From the NCBI GenBank assembly GCA_020445165.1, contig JAGRHE010000063.1, positions 1 through 13,767 of the forward strand: a stretch of 13,767 nt of DNA. The letters run 5' to 3'. The position numbers were made by a program, and so were the translations under genes. This DNA comes from Gammaproteobacteria bacterium (GTDB lineage Bacteria > Pseudomonadota > Gammaproteobacteria > Chromatiales > Sedimenticolaceae). Of this stretch, positions 1 through 7,140 are shown one piece after another. Under the pieces are notes generated by a model, which saw only the letters and a list, made by a program, of their open reading frames with translations, had not been told where the DNA came from and made no database searches. Each line of letters begins with the position of its first letter. Position 1 is the stretch's first letter.

Positions 1-714
1 TATGCCGCGTTGTCACAGCTGAACACCTCGGATCGCAAGATCCTGACGGTAGAAGATCCGGTCGAATACCAGATCGAGGGGATCAACCAGATTCCCATTC
101 GTCCCAGCATCGACCTCAGTTTCGCCAATGCGCTGCGCGCCATCCTGCGCCAGGACCCGGACGTGATCATGATCGGCGAGATGCGCGATGCAGAAACTGC
201 CCGGATCGCTATCCAGGCCGCGCTGACCGGGCACAAGGTACTGTCCACCCTACATACCAATGACGCTCCCAGCAGTATCACGCGCTTGCAGGATATGCAC
301 GTCGATGACTACCTGATCACATCGACCATCGATGGCGTGCTGGCGCAACGCCTGGTACGGCGCCTGTGCCCGCATTGCCGCGAAGCCTATGCACCGTCCC
401 AATGGCTGGTCGACGAACTGGGACTGGCACCCCTCGCCGACGGGAGCATGCCGCCCCTGTATCGTGCCATTGGTTGCGAGGCCTGCGACCATACCGGTTA
501 TCGCGGACGAACGACGGTGGTCGAACTCCTGGTCATGAACGAGCCGCTGCGCCGGGCGATCGTCGCCAATGCCGATGCTGATGGTCTGCGCGACATCGCA
601 CGCAAACACGGCATGATCGACATGCGGACCGATGGCCTGCACAAGGCGGTCGCCGGCCTGACAACGGTGGAAGAGGTCGAGCGCGTGGTGCAGGCGCGCA
701 ACGAGGCCAATTAG
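1..714 (+). CDS. gspE: Type II secretion ATPase GspE, C-terminal part (5' end outside window)
   Basis: GspE is the cytoplasmic hexameric ATPase that powers pseudopilus assembly. The open frame runs from the first base with no natural start, and it reads YAALSQLN straight into conserved family sequence, so the gene continues upstream. Visible motifs, numbered from the first codon, are the Asp box TVEDPVEY (residues 16-23), the Walker B segment [12 protein letters not shown] (about 52-63), and the His box with STLHTND. A zinc-binding tetracysteine module follows, C123-x2-C126 and C159-x2-C162. The tetracysteine motif is typical of GspE and PilB and is absent from retraction ATPases of the PilT type. 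The N-terminal domains and Walker A are missing because of the window edge. The gene ends 3 bases before gspF. Identification is firm because of the motifs and the operon context. Confidence 0.96.
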   Translation, partial: YAALSQLNTSDRKILTVEDPVEYQIEGINQIPIRPSIDLSFANALRAILRQDPDVIMIGEMRDAETARIAIQAALTGHKVLSTLHTNDAPSSITRLQDMHVDDYLITSTIDGVLAQRLVRRLCPHCREAYAPSQWLVDELGLAPLADGSMPPLYRAIGCEACDHTGYRGRTTVVELLVMNEPLRRAIVANADADGLRDIARKHGMIDMRTDGLHKAVAGLTTVEEVERVVQARNEAN

Positions 715-717
715 CGC

Positions 718-1938
718 ATGGCGGTTTTTCAATACAAGGCGGCAGGCAACGATGGGCACGTCATGGAAGGCCGGCTTCAGGCTGGCGATCGGGACGATGC
801 AGCGCGCATTCTTCTGGGACAGGGCAAGGTTCCGCTTCAGATCGAAGAAGCGGGTGAAAGAATCGCCACCGACACCCGGCAACGGGCCACCACGGGCGAC
901 CGCCGTGCGAGTCCGAAGGCCATCGATTATTTCACGCTCGAACTGGCAACACTGTTGCGCGCCGGCCTACCACTCGGCCAGGCCCTGGAGACGCTGACCG
1001 ATACCAGCGAAGACCCGGCGGTCGCCGATCGCGCACGCCAAATCAATGACTCGGTCCGCAGCGGAAAGTCGCTTTCGGCCGCGCTCGCTGACAGCGGGCC
1101 CGAATTCGACAGTTTCTACTGCAACATGGTACGCGCGGGTGAATCAGGCGGCGCACTGGGGCTGGCGCTCGAGCGCCTCGCGGCTTTCCGCCGTCACCGC
1201 CGCGAAACGCAACAGGCAATCGTTTCCGCGCTACTCTACCCCGCCATCCTGTTGGTATTGGCAATTGTCGCCGTCATGGTCCTGCTGGCGTTCGTGGTAC
1301 CGCAGTTCACCCAGATGTTCGCCGAGGCCGGACGCGAGTTGCCGTTGCTGACGCGCATCGTCGCCGGAACTGGCCAGTTCATCACCCACTGGTGGTGGCT
1401 TTTGGTCATACTCGCGGCAGTCGGCGCAGTACTGATAAGGCGTGATTGGCAGAGTCCTGCCGGGCGCCTGCGCTGGGATGGCCGTCTGCTGCGACTGCCA
1501 TTGATCGGCACCTTGATCCGGAAACTGCAGGCGGCGCGCTTCGCACGGACACTGGCCACCTTGCTCGAGAACGGCGTCCACCTGCTCAGCGCCATAGAGA
1601 TCGCCAAGGAGATCGTCGGCAATGCCGTGATCGCCAACGCCTTGACGCAAGTCGCAAGGCAGGTTCGGGAAGGCGCGGGTCTGGCGGGGCCGTTGGCCGA
1701 GTCCGCGGTGCTGCCAGCACTTGCGGTGCGCCTGATCGGCCTCGGCGAGAAAACCGGCAGGCTGGAATACATGCTTGCCCAAGTTGCCGAGATCTATGAC
1801 CGCGACGTGGAAACCTCGCTGAAACGACTGTTCACACTGGCTGAACCGGCCATCATAATTGTCATTGCCCTGTTGATTACGGTGATCATACTGTCCGTGG
1901 TTCTCGTGATCCTCGAATCGAATAACCTGGCTTTCTGA
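718..1938 (+). CDS. gspF: Type II secretion inner-membrane platform protein GspF
   Basis: GspF is the polytopic platform protein that couples GspE to pseudopilus assembly in the inner membrane. The 406-residue length is normal for the family. Two T2SSF domains are visible: the first around residues 70-195, containing ELATLLRAGLPLGQALETL, and the second around 270-395, containing FARTLATLLENGVHLLSAIE and GEKTGRLE. Predicted membrane spans lie near residues 172-195, 221-241 and 376-399. The N-terminal MAVFQYKA is the usual start of the family, which supports the ATG three bases after gspE. The Shine-Dalgarno sequence is weak, so translation is probably coupled to gspE. A 20-base gap separates it from gspG. 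Confidence 0.97.
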   Translation: MAVFQYKAAGNDGHVMEGRLQAGDRDDAARILLGQGKVPLQIEEAGERIATDTRQRATTGDRRASPKAIDYFTLELATLLRAGLPLGQALETLTDTSEDPAVADRARQINDSVRSGKSLSAALADSGPEFDSFYCNMVRAGESGGALGLALERLAAFRRHRRETQQAIVSALLYPAILLVLAIVAVMVLLAFVVPQFTQMFAEAGRELPLLTRIVAGTGQFITHWWWLLVILAAVGAVLIRRDWQSPAGRLRWDGRLLRLPLIGTLIRKLQAARFARTLATLLENGVHLLSAIEIAKEIVGNAVIANALTQVARQVREGAGLAGPLAESAVLPALAVRLIGLGEKTGRLEYMLAQVAEIYDRDVETSLKRLFTLAEPAIIIVIALLITVIILSVVLVILESNNLAF

Positions 1939-1958
1939 CCCACACAACCGGAGCACGT

Positions 1959-2372
1959 ATGTCGATTTCTCCGCGCCGCAGCGGCTTCACCCTGATCGAG
2001 CTGATCGTCGTCATTGCGCTGATCGCTGTACTCGCCGCTGTCGTGGCACCCAACCTGCTCGGCAAGGCCGGTGAGGCGAATCGCAAGTCCGCCATGGTTC
2101 AGCTGGAAAAGGTCAACAATGCGGTCGAACTCTACAGACTGGAAACCGGTACCTATCCCGACGATTTGAGCGACCTCGTCGAGCAACCCCAGGGCGTCGA
2201 TCGCTGGAACGGCCCCTACATGCGCAAGAAATCGCAGTTGCTCGATCCCTGGGGTAACCCGCTGGTACTCAAGCATCCGGGCGAACGTGGCAGCTTCGAC
2301 CTGATTTCCTACGGTGCCGACGGCCGTCCCGGTGGCGAAGGTGATGCAGCCGATATCAGCAACTGGGATTGA
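1959..2372 (+). CDS. gspG: Major pseudopilin GspG
   Basis: GspG is the main subunit of the periplasmic pseudopilus. The 137-residue product has a short leader MSISPRRSG followed by FTLIE. This is the prepilin peptidase site with Gly at -1, Phe at +1 and Glu at +5, followed by a long hydrophobic helix to about residue 30. The C-terminal half carries the family hallmarks WNGPYM (83-88), DPWGNP (96-101), YGADG (118-122) and DISNW (132-136). These include the calcium-binding loop known from GspG structures. A good GGAG Shine-Dalgarno lies five bases before the ATG, the strongest ribosome site in the operon, which fits the high amount of major pseudopilin needed. No prepilin peptidase gene (gspO/pilD) is in the window. 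Confidence 0.98.
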   Translation: MSISPRRSGFTLIELIVVIALIAVLAAVVAPNLLGKAGEANRKSAMVQLEKVNNAVELYRLETGTYPDDLSDLVEQPQGVDRWNGPYMRKKSQLLDPWGNPLVLKHPGERGSFDLISYGADGRPGGEGDAADISNWD

Positions 2373-2850
2373 CCGGGACGTTTGGCGCGACGGCACTGAT
2401 CCGCATAAGCCGCATGCGGGGTTCACGCTGGTCGAATTGCTGATCGTCCTCGCACTGGCTGGCGTGTTGTCGGTCCTGCTCGCACCGATGCTGTTGCCGT
2501 CGCCTGCCCGCACTGTTCAGCAAGCGGGTGAACAAATGGTCACCGGCCTGCGCGAATCGCGTCGCCTCGCACGCGCCCAACGGCAGCCCCAGCAGTTTTT
2601 CGTGGACACCTCGGCCCGCCGCTACCGGGTAGCCAGCTCCAAAAAATGGCACTCGCTCCCGGAGGGTATGTCAGTCCGGCTGACCACGGCAGAATCGCTA
2701 CTCAGCTCCGATTCACAGGGCGCCATCGGGTTTTTCGCCGACGGCAGTTCCTCCGGTGGTCGCATTGTTCTGGGGATGGACGGCATCGCCAGGCAAATCG
2801 ACGTGGAGTGGCTGACCGGACGCACGCGCATCTCGGAGATGCGGCCGTGA
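2344..2850 (+). CDS. gspH: Minor pseudopilin GspH
   Basis: This is a minor pseudopilin, predicted to sit near the pseudopilus tip. The prepilin site is AG|FTLVELLIVLALAG, with Glu at +5, followed by a GspH-type body of about 140 residues (GEQMVTGLRESRRLARAQRQ, then a beta-rich part). The start is uncertain. The frame is open from an ATG at 2314, but 2344 is preferred because it has a GAAGG-like sequence just upstream and gives a 26-residue leader. Both starts lie inside gspG, giving an overlap of about 29 bases. No ATG, GTG or TTG occurs between the gspG stop and the FTLVE motif. The leader is unusually long and poor in Arg/Lys compared with its sister pseudopilins. The last bases overlap the gspI start as GTGA. 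Confidence 0.9.
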   Translation: MQPISATGIDRDVWRDGTDPHKPHAGFTLVELLIVLALAGVLSVLLAPMLLPSPARTVQQAGEQMVTGLRESRRLARAQRQPQQFFVDTSARRYRVASSKKWHSLPEGMSVRLTTAESLLSSDSQGAIGFFADGSSSGGRIVLGMDGIARQIDVEWLTGRTRISEMRP

Positions 2851-3233
2851 AACGCGCGGACGGCTTCACCCTGCTCGAAATCCTGGTCGCATTGACCCTG
2901 TTCGCCGTGCTCGGTGGCGTGCTGCTGCAACTTTTTCACAGTGGCCTGAGAAATACACGAATCGCCACCGAGCATACCCATGCGGCGCTCCTCGCACGCA
3001 GCAAGCTCAACGAACTGCTGGCCTACGAAGACCTGCAACCGGGCGTCTTCGACGGTGAATTGGCCAACGGTTACCGCTGGCGCAGTACGCTGTCCGAGAG
3101 TGAAGACGTCAGCGCTGCAGGTACGTTACCCGGACTGCTGGAACTGACCATCGAGATCGAATGGGGAGAGCCCGGGGATGAACGCACCGTGTCGCTCAAC
3201 AGCCTGCTGTTGTCGCGCTGGAGCGGACGATGA
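2847..3233 (+). CDS. gspI: Minor pseudopilin GspI
   Basis: GspI nucleates the minor pseudopilin tip complex with GspJ and GspK. The GTG start overlaps the gspH stop in a GTGA and gives the short leader MKRADG followed by FTLLEILVALTLFAVLGG, a standard prepilin cleavage site and helix. The 128-residue length is usual for GspI. The motif ALLARSKLNELLA (about residues 46-58) matches the family's conserved alpha segment (A..A..KL.EL), which separates GspI from GspH. A longer open frame begins at 2646 inside gspH, but it would bury the prepilin leader and is not the real start. The stop overlaps the gspJ ATG as ATGA. Confidence 0.95.
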   Translation: MKRADGFTLLEILVALTLFAVLGGVLLQLFHSGLRNTRIATEHTHAALLARSKLNELLAYEDLQPGVFDGELANGYRWRSTLSESEDVSAAGTLPGLLELTIEIEWGEPGDERTVSLNSLLLSRWSGR

Positions 3234-3940
3234 CGCGCCAGGGTGGCTTCACACTGGTCGAAATGCTGGTCGCGCTGAGTGTGTCGGCACTGCTGATTGG
3301 GCTGGCCTATGGTGCGGTGCTGACCGCGCAGCGCAGCGCACGCGCAGTCCACGAAGCGGCCGAACAGTCCGAGATCATGCGCATCGGCTGGCAGTTCATG
3401 GCCGATGCGATTTCCCGCGCTTACGCGGTACCCGATCTGCAGGATCGCAAAGACCACACCAGTTTCCGTGGTTCAGAAAGCGATCTGTCTTTCATCGCAG
3501 ACCTCCCGGGACACGTGGGCAGCGGCGGCCTGGCCAGGATCTCGCTGACAGTCGAAGGACAAGCCGGCGGTCAGCGTCTGGTCCTCACCCATCAGCAGCT
3601 GCCAGCATCCGGCGATGAAGTCGAGCCACCGCCGCACGCACAGGCGATCCTGGTCGATGAACTCGACCGGATCCGCATCGCCTATCTCGGCAGAGCGGCG
3701 GACGAACGCACAGCGACCTGGCACGAGCGGTGGCAGGCTCAACCCTACCTGCCAAACCTGGTCAGAATCGAGATCGATCCGGCCGGGCACCCGTCCTGGC
3801 CGGTATTGATTGCACGGCCGTTGTCCGGGGCTGCTCCTGCCTTCGTATCTGCTGGTGCAGAGGAGCCTGGTCAAGAGCCGATGCCACTCCCCGAATCCCC
3901 GGATCCGGACCCGATCGAGGCAGTCGACGATGCGACGTGA
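3230..3940 (+). CDS. gspJ: Minor pseudopilin GspJ
   Basis: GspJ is a tip-complex pseudopilin that binds GspI and GspK. The leader MTRQGG is followed by FTLVEMLVALSVSALLIGLAY, with Glu at +5. The 236-residue body contains the GspJ-like pattern FMADAISRAYAVPD and the later VRIEIDPAGHPSWPVLIARPL. The protein is somewhat longer than many GspJ proteins because of an acidic, Pro-rich tail rich in Glu and Asp (about the last 25 residues). This tail has no assigned role and could be species-specific. The ATG overlaps the gspI stop (ATGA), and the 3' end overlaps gspK by 11 bases. Confidence 0.95.
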   Translation: MTRQGGFTLVEMLVALSVSALLIGLAYGAVLTAQRSARAVHEAAEQSEIMRIGWQFMADAISRAYAVPDLQDRKDHTSFRGSESDLSFIADLPGHVGSGGLARISLTVEGQAGGQRLVLTHQQLPASGDEVEPPPHAQAILVDELDRIRIAYLGRAADERTATWHERWQAQPYLPNLVRIEIDPAGHPSWPVLIARPLSGAAPAFVSAGAEEPGQEPMPLPESPDPDPIEAVDDAT

Positions 3941-4823
3941 ACAGGGCTTTGCACTGATTCTCGTCATCTGGTCTCTGATCCTGATGACCGGCATCGCCAC
4001 CGGCTTCTCCATGAGCGTGCGGCATGAAAACCTCTCGGCGCAGGATGCCTTGCAAGAAATGCAGTTCGACGCCGACACCGCACGCGCGCTCAACTACACA
4101 GCCTATCGCATCGCCCAACGTGATCCCGAAGAACGCTGGATCAATAATGGCGAATGGCGGTTGGTACCAGACAGCAACGACCGTATCCGCGTCCGTATGC
4201 GCGCGGAGAACAGCAAGGTGGACCTGAACCGGGCACCGCGCGAACTGTTGGAAGGCTTGATCGGCGCGGTACTGCCGGATGCGCCTGCCGGGGAACTGGT
4301 CGATGCGCTGATCGTCTGGCGTGAGGGTGATGAGCGTCGGGTACTGGACGCTGCCGAACAGCGGGAACGGCGCGCTGCCGGGTACCGTCATCTATCCGCC
4401 AACAATGCCTTTCAGAGTGTGCACCAGCTCGGCCAGGTGGACGGGTTCGACGCGCAGCGAGCCGCCCGGCTCAAGCCCTACCTGACGGTTCATGGACTCA
4501 GCCCGCGGATCAATGCGCTTGGCGCCGATTCGGTCACCCTGGCAGCCATCCCCGGTCTCGACGCCCTGGATGCCGCACGCTTTGTCGAAATGCGGACAGA
4601 AGCATTGGCAAACGGCCGTCCGGTGGCACTCGACCTGCTCGGCGAGGGCCGCGGTTTCGTCGAGATCCGGTTGGACAGCAAAGTCATCAGCATCGATATT
4701 GAAGTAAGCTCGCAAGACGGAGGAAACAGAGAAGAGCAATTTGTCATCCGGCTGCACCCCGATCACCACTACGAGATCCTGGCCCGTAGCAGTCCCGTGC
4801 CACGCTCAGAGCAGGCGTTGTGA
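3930..4823 (+). CDS. gspK: Minor pseudopilin GspK
   Basis: GspK is the large pseudopilin thought to cap the pseudopilus tip. The ATG at 3930, inside the end of gspJ, gives MRREQG followed by FALILVIWSLILMTG. As is characteristic of GspK, the usual Glu at +5 is absent (Leu here), so this is not a defect. The 297-residue product has KVDLNRAP (about 96-103), a conserved GspK motif, followed by the helical SAM-like domains with VHQLGQVDGFD and later AAIPGLDALDAARFV. An alternative ATG at 3810 lies deep in gspJ and would hide the prepilin leader, so it was rejected. The end overlaps the gspL GTG start as GTGA. Confidence 0.96.
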   Translation: MRREQGFALILVIWSLILMTGIATGFSMSVRHENLSAQDALQEMQFDADTARALNYTAYRIAQRDPEERWINNGEWRLVPDSNDRIRVRMRAENSKVDLNRAPRELLEGLIGAVLPDAPAGELVDALIVWREGDERRVLDAAEQRERRAAGYRHLSANNAFQSVHQLGQVDGFDAQRAARLKPYLTVHGLSPRINALGADSVTLAAIPGLDALDAARFVEMRTEALANGRPVALDLLGEGRGFVEIRLDSKVISIDIEVSSQDGGNREEQFVIRLHPDHHYEILARSSPVPRSEQAL

Positions 4824-5878
4824 CCAGTAACAGCTTCTTCCACTGGTGGTTCAGTCAACTCGCCGCTTTGGTCCCGGCGTCACTACGCCGTGGCTGGCAG
4901 CCGCTCGGCGCCACAGTCAGCGTGGAGGTCGACGGACCGGCTCTGAAGGTTTCAGCAACAGGTTCCGACGAGCCGATCACGGTCGATCCGTCTGACACAA
5001 GTGCCAGGTCGGAAGCGATGCGTTCCCGGCTGCGGGCGGGTCTTCCACAGTCGCTGAAGTCCATCCGTATTCGCCTTGCGCCACACGAGTTCCTGGTGCG
5101 CAGATTCACCCTTCCGCACGTAGCGCGCACGCATCTCACCGAGGCTGTCGGCTATCAGCTGCCCAAGCTCACGCCCTTCTCCGCCAGCCAGGTGATCTAT
5201 GCCTGTGGGATCGAAGACCAGTCGTCCGACAATAGCGTGCTGAACGTCTGGCTGGTTGCGCTACCGCGGCGCCGGCTCACCACGATAGTCAAACTGCTCG
5301 GACTCGACATGCCCGAACCCGAGCTGAACCTCGCCGGCCCACCACAACCTGATGAGGCACTCGAATTCATCTGGCGGGTTGCGCCGAGGCACAACTTGTC
5401 TGCAAGGAAGGGACGACTACTCTGGATCGGAGCGGTGGGCGTTTGGTTGCTAGCGCTGGGCCTGCATCTGAATCATCAATACAGGACCCATGCAGAACTT
5501 TCCACGACACTGTCCGAGCTGCGTAAACAGGCGCTCGAGGTCAGCCACCTGCGTGACCGGGTGCAGGTAATTTCAACACGCGTGGACTGGCTGACCAAAC
5601 GCAAGCAGGCGACGGTTTCCAGTCTCGAGGTTCTGGATACCGTGACGCGTGAGCTGGACGACGACACCTGGCTGCAAACCCTGGAGCTGAATCAGGACAA
5701 GCTGACACTGCAGGGGTTGTCACCCGCACCGGCCGGCCTGATCGAGAAGCTCGAACAATCACACCTGCTGCACGATGTCCGGTTTGAAGCCGCGATCACC
5801 CAGGATGCCCGCAGCAGCGGCAGCCGCTTCAGTATCAGCGCCAGCGTGCAATCCACCGATTCGGGAGACGGCACGTGA
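4820..5878 (+). CDS. gspL: Type II secretion inner-membrane protein GspL
   Basis: GspL is a bitopic inner-membrane protein that recruits GspE to the membrane and pairs with GspM. The order is a cytoplasmic domain of about 198 residues, one membrane span at about 199-217 (LLWIGAVGVWLLALGL), a short coiled-coil-like stretch, and a periplasmic PilN-like ferredoxin fold to residue 352. The PilN-like part includes LEVLDTVTRELDDDTWLQTL and LTLQGLSPAPAGLIEKLE. The cytoplasmic part is shorter than the roughly 240 residues of well-studied GspL proteins, but it retains the FTLPHVARTHLTEAVGYQL segment. The GTG start overlaps gspK (GTGA). The assignment rests on architecture and position between gspK and gspM. 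A PilN name would be an acceptable alternative for the domain. Confidence 0.93.
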   Translation: MTSNSFFHWWFSQLAALVPASLRRGWQPLGATVSVEVDGPALKVSATGSDEPITVDPSDTSARSEAMRSRLRAGLPQSLKSIRIRLAPHEFLVRRFTLPHVARTHLTEAVGYQLPKLTPFSASQVIYACGIEDQSSDNSVLNVWLVALPRRRLTTIVKLLGLDMPEPELNLAGPPQPDEALEFIWRVAPRHNLSARKGRLLWIGAVGVWLLALGLHLNHQYRTHAELSTTLSELRKQALEVSHLRDRVQVISTRVDWLTKRKQATVSSLEVLDTVTRELDDDTWLQTLELNQDKLTLQGLSPAPAGLIEKLEQSHLLHDVRFEAAITQDARSSGSRFSISASVQSTDSGDGT

Positions 5879-6462
5879 ATCTGCCACAGGGTACGCGAGG
5901 CCGCCTTGTCGCCGTGGCGTTGCTGTTGATCGTACTGATCCTGGCCACCGAGTTCATTGTCAGACCACTGGCCGATATTTACCGTGCGGGCGTCGACGAG
6001 AACTTCGACATGCGCAGGGATATCACCCGATACCGCCACCTGCTCGCCGAAAAGCCGGCTCTCGAGCAATTGGCCGAACGCCTGCGGACAAATGATCCTT
6101 TGGCACCGGTCACGTTGACCGGAGGCAACCCTGCCCTGGCCGCGGCAGAATTGCAGCAGAGACTGCAGGAAGCCGCCAGGAAGAACGGCGTGCGCGTGAT
6201 CAGCCTTCGCATCCTCGAGTCAGAATCCGAAGGACCGCTGGAACGCATCGGCGTCGATACACGCATGCAGACCGATATCCGGGGCCTGCGCAACATGCTG
6301 TTCGAACTCGAGACCGGCTCACCTTACATGTTCCTCGACGGTCTGAGCATTCGTACACGCAATACCAGGCGCCGCCAGTCGACCGGTGAGAACCTGGATG
6401 TGCGGCTCTCGCTTCATGGCCTGCGTGCCGGAGCCAACCCCGCTGCGGTCGCCGGGAACTGA
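5875..6462 (+). CDS. gspM: Type II secretion inner-membrane protein GspM (T2SSM_b type)
   Basis: GspM partners GspL in the inner-membrane assembly platform. The 195-residue product has a short cytoplasmic N-terminus, one membrane span at about residues 11-29 (LVAVALLLIVLILATEFIV), a coiled region (residues 40-70, with DITRYRHLLAEKPALEQLAE), and a small periplasmic ferredoxin-like domain with AELQQRLQEAARKNGVRVIS. The conserved FELETGSPYMFLDGLSIRTR is the typical end motif of GspM proteins of the xps-like type. The GTG start overlaps the gspL stop in GTGA, so translation is probably coupled. The next gene starts two bases after the stop. Confidence 0.93.
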   Translation: MNLPQGTRGRLVAVALLLIVLILATEFIVRPLADIYRAGVDENFDMRRDITRYRHLLAEKPALEQLAERLRTNDPLAPVTLTGGNPALAAAELQQRLQEAARKNGVRVISLRILESESEGPLERIGVDTRMQTDIRGLRNMLFELETGSPYMFLDGLSIRTRNTRRRQSTGENLDVRLSLHGLRAGANPAAVAGN

Positions 6463-6464
6463 CC

Positions 6465-7121
6465 ATGTCGATTATGCGCGCACTGTTCATGTTGCTCGCC
6501 TACGCCGGCGGACTGGGCTGGACGGCGTATGAACTGCAACGCGCACCCGAAGAGACAGTCGCGGTAATCGAACCGACGCAAGGCACGGCTTTCGACATCC
6601 CTCAGCCACTGGTCCTCAGCGCCTCGCTGGACAGCTACAACGCGATCATTGAACGGCCTTTGTTCAACGAACGTCGACTGCCCGAAACCCTGACAAACGA
6701 CTCGCCAAAAGCCGCCGCTGACATGCCAGTTACACAACCATCGGCCAGTATCTCCGGGTTACGCGTGTCCGCAATATTCCGCAGCGCCGAAACGCTCACC
6801 GCGTTGGTCGAACTGGGCAACGGCAGCAGCCGGACCGTGCATGCAGGCGAGCAGCTCGAGGGCTGGGAGATCCTGGAAATCCAGGATGACCGGCTCGTCA
6901 TGGGGAATCGCGGCGAGCGCCGTGTTCTGCAGGTATACGATTTCGAGCGGCTGCAGGATTTTCGGACGCGAACGACACCGCCACCGCTGCGTCGGAGTGA
7001 ACCGCTCGCGCAACGGTCGCGAATGCTGCGCACACCGTTGCCCAGAAGACGCCTGCCACCGGTGCCCCCGGTGCAAGACGAAACCCTCGAGCCCGCGCCA
7101 ACTCCGGGTAAACTGGATTGA
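6465..7121 (+). CDS. gspN: GspN/GspC-type coupling protein of the T2SS
   Basis: In xps-type operons the gene between gspM and gspD encodes XpsN, which takes the place of GspC and links the inner-membrane platform to the secretin. The 218-residue product has one N-terminal membrane span (residues 5-22), a linker with the conserved ERPLFNERR (63-71), and an HR-like beta domain at about 95-160. That domain contains GLRVSAIF, ALVELGNG and VHAGEQLEGWEILEI. It ends in a proline- and arginine-rich tail with no PDZ domain. No other gspC candidate is visible in the window, so this protein most likely does that job. The name GspN is from position and shape, and GspC would be equally defensible. Confidence 0.85.
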   Translation: MSIMRALFMLLAYAGGLGWTAYELQRAPEETVAVIEPTQGTAFDIPQPLVLSASLDSYNAIIERPLFNERRLPETLTNDSPKAAADMPVTQPSASISGLRVSAIFRSAETLTALVELGNGSSRTVHAGEQLEGWEILEIQDDRLVMGNRGERRVLQVYDFERLQDFRTRTTPPPLRRSEPLAQRSRMLRTPLPRRRLPPVPPVQDETLEPAPTPGKLD

Positions 7122-7140
7122 GGCCAGGACAGAGCAGACG

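Noticed and set aside
250..882. A 210-codon minus-strand frame opposite gspE and gspF
   Set aside because: It crosses two well-identified genes, and its translation has no recognisable motif or ribosome site.
1231..2513. Two long minus-strand frames opposite gspF, gspG and gspH
   Set aside because: They are shadows with Gln/Asp-rich translations and no support from neighbours.
6841..7140. Extended N-terminus of gspD reaching back into gspN
   Set aside because: The extra 100 residues overlap gspN in another frame and would place the lipoprotein signal deep inside the protein. The ATG at 7141 fits the signal sequence.
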